A stretch of DNA of 64,000 nucleotides from Paenibacillus baekrokdamisoli (GTDB taxonomy: Bacteria; Bacillota; Bacilli; Paenibacillales; Paenibacillaceae), in contig NZ_AP019308.1 in NCBI RefSeq assembly GCF_003945345.1, positions 682,001-746,000 of the forward strand, written 5' to 3'. Shown one piece after another: positions 17,576 through 26,601 of this stretch; within the stretch, counting starts at the first letter, position 1, and the number at the start of each line of letters is the position of its first letter. Under the pieces are notes generated by a model. It made no database searches and was not told where the DNA came from. It was given only the letters and a program-made list of their open reading frames with translations. A program made the position numbers and the translations under genes.

Positions 17576-18913
17576 ATGTTTGTCGATAAAGCAAAGATAT
17601 TCGTTAAAGGCGGAGATGGTGGGAACGGAATCGTTTCTTACCGCCGTGAGAAGTACGTTCCCAATGGCGGACCAGCCGGTGGTGATGGCGGTAATGGCGG
17701 AGATGTTATTTTCCGTGTGGATGAAGGCTTGCGTACACTGATGGATTTTCGCTATCAGAAGCATTTTAAAGGTGAAAAGGGCGAGCGTGGTAAAGTAAAA
17801 TCGATGCACGGAGCCAATGCGGAGGACACAATCATCCGGATTCCCCCAGGTACAATTATCATCGATGATGATACCCAGGAAATCATTGCGGATATGACGC
17901 AGCATGGATCAGAAATTGTTGTAGGTAAAGGTGGAAGAGGCGGAAGAGGTAACTGTCGCTTCGCAACGCAAAGCAATCCGGCGCCGGATTTTTGTGAGAA
18001 TGGTGAAGAAGGTCGGGAGCGTTGGATCATACTCGAGCTTAAAGTTATGGCAGACGTTGGCCTTGTTGGATATCCGAGCGTTGGTAAATCCACTTTATTA
18101 TCTATCGTAACAGCTGCAACACCGAAGATTGGTGCTTATCACTTCACAACGCTATCTCCAAATCTGGGTGTTGTTGATGTGGGAGATGGACGAAGCTTCG
18201 TTATGGCTGATCTACCTGGTCTAATAGAAGGCGCGAGTGAAGGGATCGGACTTGGACATGATTTCTTAAGGCATGTTGAGCGGACTCGGATCATTCTCCA
18301 TATTATAGATATGTCCGGTTCAGAAGGCCGTGACCCTTATGAGGATTGGGTAACCATTAATGAAGAACTAGAGCAATATAATCCACTTCTAGCGACTCGT
18401 CCTCAAATTATTGTAGCGAACAAAATGGACATGCCAGATGCTGAAGAGCAGCTTGCGATGTTCCGTGAACAGCTTGCAGCAGATGCAGCCGAGGATGAAG
18501 AAGGTACTGTTCACCACGAGATCGTACCGATGTCTTCAGTTACAAAGCAGGGTGTTCAAGAATTGCTGTATAAGGCGGCAGACTTGCTCGCGACCGTACC
18601 TGAGATGCCTCTCCTTGAAGAGGTTAAGGATGTTGCTGAGCGCAAAGTCTATACGCTTGAAAAAGAAGACGATAACTCCTTTGTTGTTTATCGTGAGAAT
18701 GAAGGCTTCGTCTTGGAGAGCGCTGCGATAACGAAATTTATGAAGCGAATCAATCTAAACACGTATGATGCGGTCAATAAATTTGGTCGTACCTTACGTT
18801 ATATGGGTGTCGATGCTGAACTTCGCAAAATTGGCGCTAAAGATGGAGATACAGTTCGAATAGGCGATTTTGAATTCGAATTCTTTGAAGGTAGTGAATA
18901 TTCCAGTCAATAA
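17576..18913 (+). CDS. obg: GTPase Obg
   Basis: 445 residues: the glycine-rich Obg fold (1-158, for example GGDGGNGG and GGRGGRGN), the GTPase domain with G1 [11 protein letters not shown] (about 162-172), G3 DLPGLIEGA and G4 NKMD, and a C-terminal OCT domain. Obg takes part in 50S assembly and stress signalling and is required for sporulation initiation in B. subtilis. GGAGG precedes the ATG. A terminator follows. Confidence 0.97.
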   Translation: MFVDKAKIFVKGGDGGNGIVSYRREKYVPNGGPAGGDGGNGGDVIFRVDEGLRTLMDFRYQKHFKGEKGERGKVKSMHGANAEDTIIRIPPGTIIIDDDTQEIIADMTQHGSEIVVGKGGRGGRGNCRFATQSNPAPDFCENGEEGRERWIILELKVMADVGLVGYPSVGKSTLLSIVTAATPKIGAYHFTTLSPNLGVVDVGDGRSFVMADLPGLIEGASEGIGLGHDFLRHVERTRIILHIIDMSGSEGRDPYEDWVTINEELEQYNPLLATRPQIIVANKMDMPDAEEQLAMFREQLAADAAEDEEGTVHHEIVPMSSVTKQGVQELLYKAADLLATVPEMPLLEEVKDVAERKVYTLEKEDDNSFVVYRENEGFVLESAAITKFMKRINLNTYDAVNKFGRTLRYMGVDAELRKIGAKDGDTVRIGDFEFEFFEGSEYSSQ

Positions 18914-18920
18914 ATAAAAG

Positions 18921-18977
18921 AATCGCTGCGGTCAGCCTTTGCATTTATTATGCGAATGCTGTCAATGGCGGTTTTTT
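18921..18977 (+). terminator. Terminator after obg
   Basis: A long imperfect stem (left arm from AATCGCTGCGGTCAGC, inner GCAT/ATGC) with G-U pairs is followed by six Ts. Confidence 0.75.
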
Positions 18978-18988
18978 GGTTTTGCCTA

Positions 18989-19017
18989 TTGCCGCCTTTC
19001 ATTTATTTTGATAAAAT
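18989..19017 (+). promoter_or_regulatory. Probable sigma-A promoter for pheB-hom-thrB
   Basis: TTGCCG (18989-18994), a 17-bp spacer and TAAAAT (19012-19017), 44 bp before the pheB start. No T-box or other leader fits in the remaining space. Confidence 0.6.
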
Positions 19018-19060
19018 GTCCACTATACACGTACAAATGTCTTTTTTAGGAGGACGGTAG

Positions 19061-19498
19061 GTGACGGAACGATATTTTGTCGTCCGCGAGGACATCTTAC
19101 CCGAGGCGATTGTCAAAACCATTCAGGTAAAAGAGATGCTTCGCCGCGGGGAGGCTGCAACTGTTCATGAGGCAACGGAACGGGTGGGGCTAAGTCGCAG
19201 CGCTTTCTATAAGTACAAAGACGGTGTCTACACGCAGAATCAATTAGCACGTGAGCAAATTGTCACCATTTCTATGGATTTGGACCACCGCTCTGGTGTC
19301 CTATCCAAAGTTCTTGGCCTTGTAGCCAGCTCAGAGGGAAATGTGTTGACGATGCATCAATCCATACCTTTACAGGGACTCGCGAATGTAGTTATTTCCG
19401 TGGAAACATCACTAATGAGCGGTGATTTATCGGAGCTCATCGAGACGATTAGACGTCATGATGGCGTTCGGAAGATAGCCATCATTGGACAAGGATAG
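19061..19498 (+). CDS. pheB: ACT-domain protein PheB (UPF0735)
   Basis: A 145-residue protein with an N-terminal helix-turn-helix-like segment (TVHEATERVGLSRSAFYKYKDGV) and a C-terminal ACT domain (about 68-140). In Bacillales it sits after obg and before the hom/thr or pheA genes and is thought to regulate aromatic or threonine biosynthesis by sensing an amino acid. The GTG start at 19061 follows AGGAGG. Its stop is close to, and partly upstream of, the hom ribosome binding site. Confidence 0.88.
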   Translation: MTERYFVVREDILPEAIVKTIQVKEMLRRGEAATVHEATERVGLSRSAFYKYKDGVYTQNQLAREQIVTISMDLDHRSGVLSKVLGLVASSEGNVLTMHQSIPLQGLANVVISVETSLMSGDLSELIETIRRHDGVRKIAIIGQG

Positions 19499-19520
19499 AA
19501 CATATAATGGAGGCAAAATG

Positions 19521-20810
19521 ATGGTGAAACCAGTAAAAGTAGGTCTTCTTGGTCTAGGAACAGTCGGAACAGGTGTTGTTCGAATTGTGGAAGGACATCA
19601 ATCAGATTTGGAAAGTCAGGTCGGTTCACCGATCATTATAGAAAAAATACTCGTTCAGAATAAAAGCAAGGAGCGTGCGATCAGTATCGATCCCGAAAAA
19701 CTGACCGAAGATCCTTGGGAAATCATTCATCATCCTGAAATTGATGTTATTGTTGAGGTTATGGGCGGAATTGAGGACACAAAAGGCTATATTCTCGAAG
19801 CTTTATCTCGGGGTAAGCATGTCGTCACAGCCAACAAGGATTTGATGGCTATGCATGGTCCAGAAATTCTTGCTAAAGCACAAGAACATCAGTGTGACGT
19901 TCTCTATGAAGCAAGCGTTGCGGGCGGTATCCCCATTATTCGTACGCTGATTGAAGGCTTCTCGTCAGATCGTATTACCAAGATTATGGGTATCGTTAAC
20001 GGAACAACCAACTATATTCTCTCCAAGATGAGCCAAGAAGGCGCAGCGTATGCTGACGTTCTAAAGGAAGCACAAGAGCTAGGCTATGCGGAATCTGACC
20101 CAACCTCCGATGTTGAAGGGCTGGATGCGGCGCGTAAAATGACAATTCTTGCAACACTTGGATTCCGTGCAAATGTAGCACTTGAGGATGTCGATGTGAA
20201 GGGGATTTCGTCGGTCAGCCGTGAGGATATTCTATATGCGAAACGACTGGGCTATGAAGTGAAGCTGCTCGGCATTGCAGAGCGTCAGGATGATTTCATC
20301 AGCGTTAGTGTGCAGCCAACGATGGTGAAACAAAGCCATCCAATTGCTTCTGTTAACGGTGTATTCAATGCAGTTTATGTATACGGTGAAGCGGTCGGCG
20401 AGACCATGTTCTATGGCGCCGGTGCGGGTGAATTGCCGACAGCAACATCTGTCGTTGCTGACTTGGTAGCTGTTGTAAAGAACCTCAAGCTTGGTGTTAA
20501 TGGTAAACAGAACTTGCTCTCCTACAAGATTAAGAAGCTCAAAACAGACGAGCAAATTGCATCTAAATATTTCATGCTGCTCCATGTCGATGACCGCGCA
20601 GGCGTGCTAGCACGCATTACGCAAGCCTTTGCAGAGTTTGAGGTTAGTTTGGAGTCTGTACTTCAACAGCCTAACGTAAGTAATCCAGAAGCAGAAATTA
20701 TTATCATTACGCATGATGCTAATAAAGCAGCGGTTCAAAAGGTTCTGCAGGCCTTCGAAGGTATGGAAGTCGTGAAGAGCGTGAAGAGCGTTTACCGTGT
20801 AGAAGGATAA
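19521..20810 (+). CDS. hom: Homoserine dehydrogenase
   Basis: 429 residues: NAD(P)-binding motif GLLGLGTVGTGVV at the N-terminus, the catalytic region with KDLMAMHGPE and IMGIVNGTTNYIL, and a C-terminal ACT domain (LLHVDDRAGVLARITQAF) likely to mediate threonine feedback inhibition. It reduces aspartate semialdehyde to homoserine. GGAGG at 19509-19513 fits ATG 19521 best; ATG 19518 and GTG 19524 are alternatives. It is followed by a small ORF and thrB. Confidence 0.95.
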   Translation: MVKPVKVGLLGLGTVGTGVVRIVEGHQSDLESQVGSPIIIEKILVQNKSKERAISIDPEKLTEDPWEIIHHPEIDVIVEVMGGIEDTKGYILEALSRGKHVVTANKDLMAMHGPEILAKAQEHQCDVLYEASVAGGIPIIRTLIEGFSSDRITKIMGIVNGTTNYILSKMSQEGAAYADVLKEAQELGYAESDPTSDVEGLDAARKMTILATLGFRANVALEDVDVKGISSVSREDILYAKRLGYEVKLLGIAERQDDFISVSVQPTMVKQSHPIASVNGVFNAVYVYGEAVGETMFYGAGAGELPTATSVVADLVAVVKNLKLGVNGKQNLLSYKIKKLKTDEQIASKYFMLLHVDDRAGVLARITQAFAEFEVSLESVLQQPNVSNPEAEIIIITHDANKAAVQKVLQAFEGMEVVKSVKSVYRVEG

Positions 20811-20846
20811 AGGGTCACATATATTTAAAGGAGTCCAAAACTAATC

Positions 20847-21011
20847 ATGAGATATCTTGGCTTACTAGATACTTATAAAGAATATTTGCCTGTGACGGAC
20901 CAAGATCCTAATATAGCGATTAAAAGCGTGAACGCTGAACCTCTGGTTTTGGAAGATTCAGAGGAAGCGGTCATGGAGGCTATTCGCAAGCTTCAAGGTG
21001 GAGACAAATGA
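20847..21011 (+). CDS. Small acidic protein between hom and thrB, 54 residues
   Basis: A short ORF filling the hom-thrB gap. It begins MRYLGLLDTYKEYLPVT, continues acidic (LVLEDSEEAV) and ends in a basic amphipathic stretch (AIRKLQGGDK). AAAGGAG lies 13 nt upstream of the ATG, somewhat far but usable. Its TGA overlaps the thrB ATG (ATGA), the usual sign of translational coupling, and codon choice is like the neighbours. No hydrophobic segment. I do not recognise a family; it may be a small accessory or regulatory factor of threonine synthesis. Confidence 0.6.
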   Translation: MRYLGLLDTYKEYLPVTDQDPNIAIKSVNAEPLVLEDSEEAVMEAIRKLQGGDK

Positions 21012-21991
21012 CAGATCGTCGGATATTCGTCAAGGTTCCAGCCAGTACAGCTAACCTAGGACCGGGCTTCGATACGCTCGGAATGGCGCTCTCCCTTTAC
21101 TTCTGGATTGAAATGTCCGGTTCTACAAATGGAGACACGTCAATTAACCTTTACGGTGATGGGTTGAATGGGATTGCAAGGGATAAGTCCAATCTTATCT
21201 ATAAAGTGGCTCAGCTGGTTTTTAACGAAGCGGGGGTTTCTCTGCCGGAGCTGAGCATCTCCATGTATAGCGATATTCCGTTGACACGAGGACTTGGCAG
21301 CAGTGCTTCTGCTATCGTAGGGGCATTAGTGGCAGCCAATGCGCTCATTGGAGGTCCACTCTCGGATGACAATCTATTCCAGTTAGCGACTAAGCTAGAA
21401 GGTCATCCCGATAATGTAGGCGCATCTCTCTTCGGAGGGATAGTCATCTCCGCATGGGATGGTACAAGGGCTGCGAAGGTTCGTCTTGAGCCTCATTCGC
21501 AGCTGGAAGTGCTGGTCGCGATACCAGCCTTCCAATTATCAACGGAGAAGGCTAGGCATGCTTTACCAACTCAAATCACGATGAAAGATGCTGTGTTCAA
21601 CCTTGGCTGCAGCTCGCTGCTTGTGGCAGCTCTTGCAAGCGGACAGCTCGATCTTATCCCATTTGCAATGCGTGACCGACTCCATCAGCCTTATCGGGCT
21701 GCGCTTATTCCTGGCATGGCTGAAATTCTGGACAACGCAACAGAGCATGGTGCTTTAGGAGCCGCCCTAAGCGGTGCGGGTCCTACACTGCTTGCTCTTG
21801 TGGATGCGAGCAGCACGCGTAAAGAGGAGCTTGAACAATTCTTGATTGATACGCTCAGCAAAGAAGGCATCCACGCAAAGACATTGTGGCTGCAGCCATG
21901 CGCTAAAGGTCCGGAGCTTGAAGTTCTTGAGGGCCCTGTGGCTGCGGGCTATTCCTTCTTGGAGCGGGTTAAAGGAGAAAAAGGGATATGA
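21008..21991 (+). CDS. thrB: Homoserine kinase
   Basis: 327 residues of the GHMP kinase family: N-terminal VPASTANLGPGFDTLGMAL, the ATP-binding loop PLTRGLGSSASAIVGA (about 92-107) and the C-terminal GAALSGAGPTLLAL. It phosphorylates homoserine for threonine synthesis. The start overlaps the small upstream ORF and the stop overlaps the pheA start (ATGA), so the genes are translationally coupled. Confidence 0.96.
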   Translation: MTDRRIFVKVPASTANLGPGFDTLGMALSLYFWIEMSGSTNGDTSINLYGDGLNGIARDKSNLIYKVAQLVFNEAGVSLPELSISMYSDIPLTRGLGSSASAIVGALVAANALIGGPLSDDNLFQLATKLEGHPDNVGASLFGGIVISAWDGTRAAKVRLEPHSQLEVLVAIPAFQLSTEKARHALPTQITMKDAVFNLGCSSLLVAALASGQLDLIPFAMRDRLHQPYRAALIPGMAEILDNATEHGALGAALSGAGPTLLALVDASSTRKEELEQFLIDTLSKEGIHAKTLWLQPCAKGPELEVLEGPVAAGYSFLERVKGEKGI

Positions 21992-22857
21992 TAACTGCAG
22001 CATGTTTGACGAAAGGCTCGACATCTGATGAAGCGGCAAGATATATATTCAGCGGTGTAGACGTTCAGCTTGAGTACCACCGTATTATCGCTGATGTTTT
22101 TCTGGCCACAGCTGAGGGGAAGACGCAGTACAGTGTTATCCCAATCGAGAATACGATTGATGGTTCTGTAGGTCTACATACCGACTGGCTGGTTGATGAA
22201 GTAGAATTGCCGATTCAGACGGAATGGGTATTCCCGTCCATCCAGAACTTAATCGGGCCTAGCAGCGAATTAACAGAAGAGAATGGTGAAATAGCCTACG
22301 ATCGGATTGTTAAAGTTCTGAGTCATCCGGTTGCGATGGCGCAATGTTTGCAGTATATACGCAAGTATATTCCTCATGCAGAGCTTGAGCATGTTGGCAG
22401 CACATCGGAAGCGGTGCGTATCGTCCGTGACAATCCTCACAGAGGATGGGCAGCTATTGGACAAATATCGGCGGCTGCCGATAATGGATTGGATGTTCTG
22501 GAGCGAAGCGTTACGGATCATGACAATAATTTCACGAGGTTCCTGCTTGTTGGCCCCGAGCCATTCCGCAATGGTGAGCCGAATCTGTATAAAACGAGCA
22601 TTCTTATCAACATGCCTGAGGATCATCCAGGAGCGCTTCACCAAGTGCTCTCAGCCTTTTCTTGGCGTCGTATCAATTTGTCACGTATTGAATCCCGGCC
22701 AACGAAGAAAAAGCTGGGTGATTATTATTTCCTCATAGATATCGATATGTCATTGGACACCGTACTGCTGCCAGCTGCAATTGCAGAGATTGAAGCTATA
22801 GGTTATCAGGTGCGCGTTCTAGGAAGCTACCCTAGTTATAATTACGTAGCAAAATAA
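21988..22857 (+). CDS. pheA: Prephenate dehydratase
   Basis: 289 residues: the bilobed catalytic region (VIPIENTIDGSVG, DHDNNFTRFLLVG) and a C-terminal ACT domain with the phenylalanine-binding ESRPTKKKLGDYYF pattern. It converts prephenate to phenylpyruvate and is expected to be Phe-inhibited. It is a stand-alone enzyme without a chorismate mutase domain. The start overlaps the thrB stop. Confidence 0.95.
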   Translation: MITAACLTKGSTSDEAARYIFSGVDVQLEYHRIIADVFLATAEGKTQYSVIPIENTIDGSVGLHTDWLVDEVELPIQTEWVFPSIQNLIGPSSELTEENGEIAYDRIVKVLSHPVAMAQCLQYIRKYIPHAELEHVGSTSEAVRIVRDNPHRGWAAIGQISAAADNGLDVLERSVTDHDNNFTRFLLVGPEPFRNGEPNLYKTSILINMPEDHPGALHQVLSAFSWRRINLSRIESRPTKKKLGDYYFLIDIDMSLDTVLLPAAIAEIEAIGYQVRVLGSYPSYNYVAK

Positions 22858-22895
22858 GCTAACCATACCGAAATGAATGCTGGAGGTATAACGTA

Positions 22896-23777
22896 ATGGC
22901 AGAGCAAGTGATTTATTTGAACGGTGAGTATGTGAGCAAAGAAAACGCTAAGATATCGGTATTTGATCACGGTTTTCTGTATGGTGACGGTATATTCGAA
23001 GGTATACGTATCTACAACGGTAACATTTTCAAATGCAAGGAGCATCTCGATCGACTTTATGATTCAGCCAAATCGATCATGCTTGATATTCCGCTTTCAT
23101 ACACTGAAATGGAGCAGGCGCTCATTGAAACCATTCGACGTAATGAATTCCGCGATGGCTACATTCGCCTTGTTGTTTCCCGTGGTCCCGGGAATCTGGG
23201 GCTCGATCCGACACGCTGTCCGAAGGCTTGGGTTATCATCATTGTTGAGCAGCTTGCTATCTATTCAGAGGAAGCTTACCGTGACGGTCTTGTCTCGGTC
23301 TCCGTTGTGCAGCGCCGAAACATTCCGGATGCACTTAATCCAAAGATCAAATCACTTAATTACTTGAACAATATTCTCGTCAAAATTCAAGCGAATCTAG
23401 CTGGTGTTGGCGAAGCCATCATGCTTAATGCACAAGGCTACGTTGCAGAAGGCTCAAGTGATAATATTTTCATTATCAAAAAAGGAGTTGTGTACACGCC
23501 GCCATGTTATATAGGCGCTCTCGAGGGGATTACGCGTGCCGCAATTATGGAGCTTTGCGATAAGCTTGGCTATAAGCTGAAGGAGGAGCCCTTCACACTG
23601 CATGATGTCTATGTAGCTGATGAAGTATTCTTCACGGGGACAGCAGCGGAAGTCATCGCGGTTCGTGAGGTAGATGGCCGTCAGATTGGTGCAGGAAAAG
23701 CAGGTACAATTACGACGCATCTGCTTGAAGAATTCCGCAAAATCGTTGACGTTGATGGTGTTAAAGTATACGAGTAA
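22896..23777 (+). CDS. ilvE: Branched-chain amino-acid aminotransferase (class IV)
   Basis: 293 residues of fold-type IV PLP enzymes. The PLP lysine lies in IKSLNYLNNI, and EGSSDNIFIIKKGVVYTPP follows as in IlvE. The enzyme transaminates Leu, Ile and Val; D-amino acid transaminase is a close alternative but the KSLNYL context favours IlvE. GGAGG precedes the ATG. It closes the amino-acid operon, with a terminator after it. Confidence 0.9.
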   Translation: MAEQVIYLNGEYVSKENAKISVFDHGFLYGDGIFEGIRIYNGNIFKCKEHLDRLYDSAKSIMLDIPLSYTEMEQALIETIRRNEFRDGYIRLVVSRGPGNLGLDPTRCPKAWVIIIVEQLAIYSEEAYRDGLVSVSVVQRRNIPDALNPKIKSLNYLNNILVKIQANLAGVGEAIMLNAQGYVAEGSSDNIFIIKKGVVYTPPCYIGALEGITRAAIMELCDKLGYKLKEEPFTLHDVYVADEVFFTGTAAEVIAVREVDGRQIGAGKAGTITTHLLEEFRKIVDVDGVKVYE

Positions 23778-23808
23778 AAAACCGCCCGGATTAGGTGGAT
23801 TAATATTG

Positions 23809-23854
23809 AAGAAGCTTATCTTGAGCCATTGGCCATAGGAGCTTCTTTTTTTTT
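23809..23854 (+). terminator. Terminator after ilvE
   Basis: AAGAAGCT (23809-23816) pairs with AGCTTCTT (23840-23847), continuing into a run of Ts to 23854. Confidence 0.7.
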
Positions 23855-23966
23855 CTGCTAATAGGGTGACAGTCGCCTATCTTCTGCATAGGATGTAGGG
23901 AATGATAACGGGCGTTTGCCGCGTCAACAATCAGGGCGTGAGAACGTGACAGGAGGCATGTGGCGA

Positions 23967-26333
23967 GTGAAAATCCATATTGTTAAGAAAGGCGATTCGT
24001 TATTTTCAATTGCGCAGAAATATGACGTCTCGTTGGAAGAAGTTTTACAGCTTAATCCATCCATTGCGAACCCGGATGTGATCGAAGTAGGCATGAAGAT
24101 TAAAATACCTACGTCTAAACCAAGTGATATGGAGATTATGCATCAACATGTCGTGAAGCAAGGTGATTCCCTATGGCAACTTTCCAAAGCATGGGGTGTG
24201 CCTTTAAGCGATATGATCAAAGCTAATCCACAGCTGAAAAATCCAAATGTGCTGCTGACAGGTGAAGTTGTTAATATACCTAAAGCCAGCACACCAAGCA
24301 ATATGCCAAAGATGCAAGAGAGTACTCAAGGTGCGCATCTCCTGGAACACCATGCAGGGCATCATGCAGGACATCATGTTGAGCATCAAGCAGGACACCA
24401 CGCAGGGCATCATGGTGAGCATCAAGCGGGGCACCATCTAGCGATGCAAAGTACGGAGCATGCACATCACCCTTTACATCCATTGTCGATGATGGAGGGC
24501 GTTCAAGGGCTTATGGGGAAAATGTCAACAGCTCCTATTGGCAAAGTTCCAACTGGACAGAAACCGAGTACGGCACCCTTACCAACACCTGTACCAGTTC
24601 CAGTACCAACACCGGTACCAGTTCCAGTACCAGTTCCAGTACCAACACCAGTTCCAGCACCAACTCCTGTTCCAACACCAGTACCTACACCAGTTCCAGC
24701 GCCGGCTCCGATGCCGATTGAGAAGCCAATTGTTGAAAAACCGATTGAACACAAACAATACCCTGTCCATATTCAATATGAGAAAAACATTAATCTTTTC
24801 CAACAATATAACGTTCCTGCTACGGAAGTGATTGCACACCACGAGATGCCAAAAACAGAAATATCTCCAGCGATCCAAGCGCCAACGTATGGGTACGGCT
24901 ATAGCCAAACTACAATTTCTCCCGCTTCTACTGGAGGATATGGCTATCCTCAATCTGTGACCAGTCCTGCATCAAATGTGTCTCCAGAGTGGTGTCCGCC
25001 GGAAGAAGTAATGGGGGCATCTACCTTACCTTGGGGAGCACCTCCTCCAGTTTCTTATGGATCTTGGAATTCGCCGCATGGTTACGGTTTTGAGCAGCCA
25101 ATGGCGGTATCCCCAGCAGCAACCGGCCCGCAGGGTTACAGCCACGGCTATGGTTTTGAGCAGCCAATGGCGGTATCCCCAGCAGCAACCGGCCCGCAGG
25201 GTTACAGCCACGGCTATGGTTTTGAGCAGCCAATGGCGGTATCCCCAGCAGCAACCGGCCCGCAGGGTTACAGCCACGGCTATGGTTTCGAGCAGCCAAT
25301 GGCGGTATCCCCAGCAGCAACCGGCCCGCAGGGTTACAGCCACGGCTATGGTTTCGAGCAGCCAATGGCGGTATCCCCAGCAGTAACCGGCCCGCAGGGA
25401 TTCGGCTATGGATTCGAACAGCCAATGGCGGTATCCCCAGCAGCAACCGGCCCGCAGGGTTACAGCCACGGCTATGGTTTCGAGCAGCCAATGGCGGTAT
25501 CCCCAGCAGCAACCGGACCGCAAGGTTACGGCTATGGTTTCGAGCAGCCAACGGCGGTATCCCCAGCAGCAACCGACCCGCAGGGTTACAGCCACGGCTT
25601 TGGTTTCGAACAGCCAACAGCCGTATCACCTGCAGCAACCGGACCGCAAGGTTACGGCTTTGGTTTCGAGCAGCCAACGGCGGTATCCCCAGCAGCGACC
25701 GGCCCGCAAGGTTTCGGCTATGGATTTGAACAGCCAATGGCGGTATCCCCAGCAGCAACCGGCCCGCTAGGATTCGGCTATGGCTATGAGCACCCGATGG
25801 CAGTGTTACCAGCAGCAACCGGTCCGATGGGATACGGCTATGGCTATGAGCATCCGATGGCAGTGTCACCAGCAGCAACCGGTCCGATGGGATACGGCTA
25901 TGGCTATGAGCACCCAATGGCAGTATCACCAGCAAATGTAGGACCACAAGGATACGGTTATGGTTATCACCCAACAGCGGTATCACCAGCTGGAGTCGGA
26001 CCACTTGATTGTTATGGCTATGGTTATCCATCCATGGTTTCTCCAGAGTCTGTTGGTCCACAAGGATCACCTTATCCAGGCTACACCTATGCAGGTCATG
26101 GCCAGCTATCACCTGTCCAGACTGCGGGAGCAAAGAAGAAACCTTGCAATTGCGGATGTCATGATCGTGAAGAAGAATTGGAAGTAGATGCTGCTGTAGT
26201 TGAAGAAAAGGTTGAACTGCTCAATAATATTAAATCCGTATCCGCGCGCAAACCAGTCAAAAAGGCTGCAATCCGCCAGACACGTCAATCTCAGCCCAAA
26301 CGCAGTGGTAGCCTGCCATGGATTAATCGATAG
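23967..26333 (+). CDS. safA: SafA-like spore coat morphogenetic protein with long repeats
   Basis: A 788-residue protein. Two LysM domains (about 2-48 and 60-106) begin MKIHIVKKGDSLFSIAQKY, almost the B. subtilis SafA N-terminus; LysM targets SafA to cortex peptidoglycan. Then come a His-rich tract (about 125-168), a Pro-Val/Thr/Ala tract (204-252), about sixteen Gly-Tyr-rich repeats (372-703) and a basic C-terminus with CNCGCHD and a Glu-rich stretch. GTG 23967 fits both the SafA N-terminus and the GGAGG site 10 nt upstream; ATG 23958 is too close to that site. Proximity to bofC-ruv matches the safA locus. The repeat part has no counterpart I know in B. subtilis. Confidence 0.85.
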   Translation: MKIHIVKKGDSLFSIAQKYDVSLEEVLQLNPSIANPDVIEVGMKIKIPTSKPSDMEIMHQHVVKQGDSLWQLSKAWGVPLSDMIKANPQLKNPNVLLTGEVVNIPKASTPSNMPKMQESTQGAHLLEHHAGHHAGHHVEHQAGHHAGHHGEHQAGHHLAMQSTEHAHHPLHPLSMMEGVQGLMGKMSTAPIGKVPTGQKPSTAPLPTPVPVPVPTPVPVPVPVPVPTPVPAPTPVPTPVPTPVPAPAPMPIEKPIVEKPIEHKQYPVHIQYEKNINLFQQYNVPATEVIAHHEMPKTEISPAIQAPTYGYGYSQTTISPASTGGYGYPQSVTSPASNVSPEWCPPEEVMGASTLPWGAPPPVSYGSWNSPHGYGFEQPMAVSPAATGPQGYSHGYGFEQPMAVSPAATGPQGYSHGYGFEQPMAVSPAATGPQGYSHGYGFEQPMAVSPAATGPQGYSHGYGFEQPMAVSPAVTGPQGFGYGFEQPMAVSPAATGPQGYSHGYGFEQPMAVSPAATGPQGYGYGFEQPTAVSPAATDPQGYSHGFGFEQPTAVSPAATGPQGYGFGFEQPTAVSPAATGPQGFGYGFEQPMAVSPAATGPLGFGYGYEHPMAVLPAATGPMGYGYGYEHPMAVSPAATGPMGYGYGYEHPMAVSPANVGPQGYGYGYHPTAVSPAGVGPLDCYGYGYPSMVSPESVGPQGSPYPGYTYAGHGQLSPVQTAGAKKKPCNCGCHDREEELEVDAAVVEEKVELLNNIKSVSARKPVKKAAIRQTRQSQPKRSGSLPWINR
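24576..24714 (+). repeat. Pro-Val/Pro-Thr coding tandem repeat in safA
   Basis: Short CCAGTTCCAGTA/CCAACACCA-type units encode alternating Pro-Val, Pro-Thr and Pro-Ala dipeptides (about 47 residues), probably an extended rigid spacer between the LysM/His-rich part and the Gly-Tyr repeats. Confidence 0.85.
25080..26075 (+). repeat. Tandem 60/66-bp repeats in safA (about 16 units)
   Basis: Units of 22 or 20 codons follow the pattern GYGFEQPMAVSPAATGPQGY, with or without a trailing SH. The first four 66-bp units are nearly identical at DNA level (a TTT/TTC difference among them). Later units diverge gradually: FEQP becomes YEHP, PQ becomes PM, and the last two are degenerate. This gradient indicates recent expansion at the 5' side, and copy number is likely to vary among strains. 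Confidence 0.95.
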
Positions 26334-26360
26334 TTCCTAGTAAGACTTGCAGTTTGTTGA

Positions 26361-26423
26361 ACACCTCAAAGATGAACACGGTTGGCGCGAGTCCAATCGA
26401 TGTTTATCTCTGAGGTGTTTTTT
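26361..26423 (+). terminator. Terminator after safA
   Basis: ACACCTCA (26361-26368) pairs with TGAGGTGT (26411-26418), extended inward by AGATGAACA/TGTTTATCT, and is followed by a T-run. Confidence 0.8.
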
Positions 26424-26436
26424 GCTTGCAAAATAT

Positions 26437-26522
26437 GAAAGTAAAACTTTTCTCTATACTTTGCTTATATTTCAGAGGGAAGAAACTTGCTTCGCCGCCA
26501 AGGACGGCGTTAGCCGTTTCTT
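26437..26522. repeat. 86-bp dispersed repeat, copy 1
   Basis: About 82 of 86 positions match the segment at 44246-44331. It contains two inverted repeats: an outer AAGTA/TACTT-type arm and AAGAAAC/GTTTCTT enclosing CGCCG/CGGCG. It lies between the safA terminator and bofC. It looks like a REP- or MITE-like intergenic element; there is no ORF of its own. Confidence 0.85.
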
Positions 26523-26601
26523 ACTTGTAATAAACAATTGTGCATATTTCCCTAACCAAGGAGGGATGATAACAAAAAAGGAAATAAGGGGGAGTTCCTC
26601 C

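Noticed and set aside
25057..25770. Plus-strand second-frame ORFs within the safA repeats
   Set aside because: Same cause; they break whenever the unit sequence diverges and have no ribosome binding sites.
25080..26075. CRISPR array
   Set aside because: The repeats are contiguous, in frame and coding, with no unique spacers.
25021..26133. Long minus-strand ORF (370 codons) opposite the safA repeats
   Set aside because: It is a shadow: the repeat composition removes stop codons from several frames. It has no plausible start signal and a repetitive Arg/Leu/Ser composition.
26347..26601. N-terminal 85-codon extension of bofC
   Set aside because: It runs through a terminator and the dispersed repeat; the real start has a ribosome binding site and a signal-like segment.
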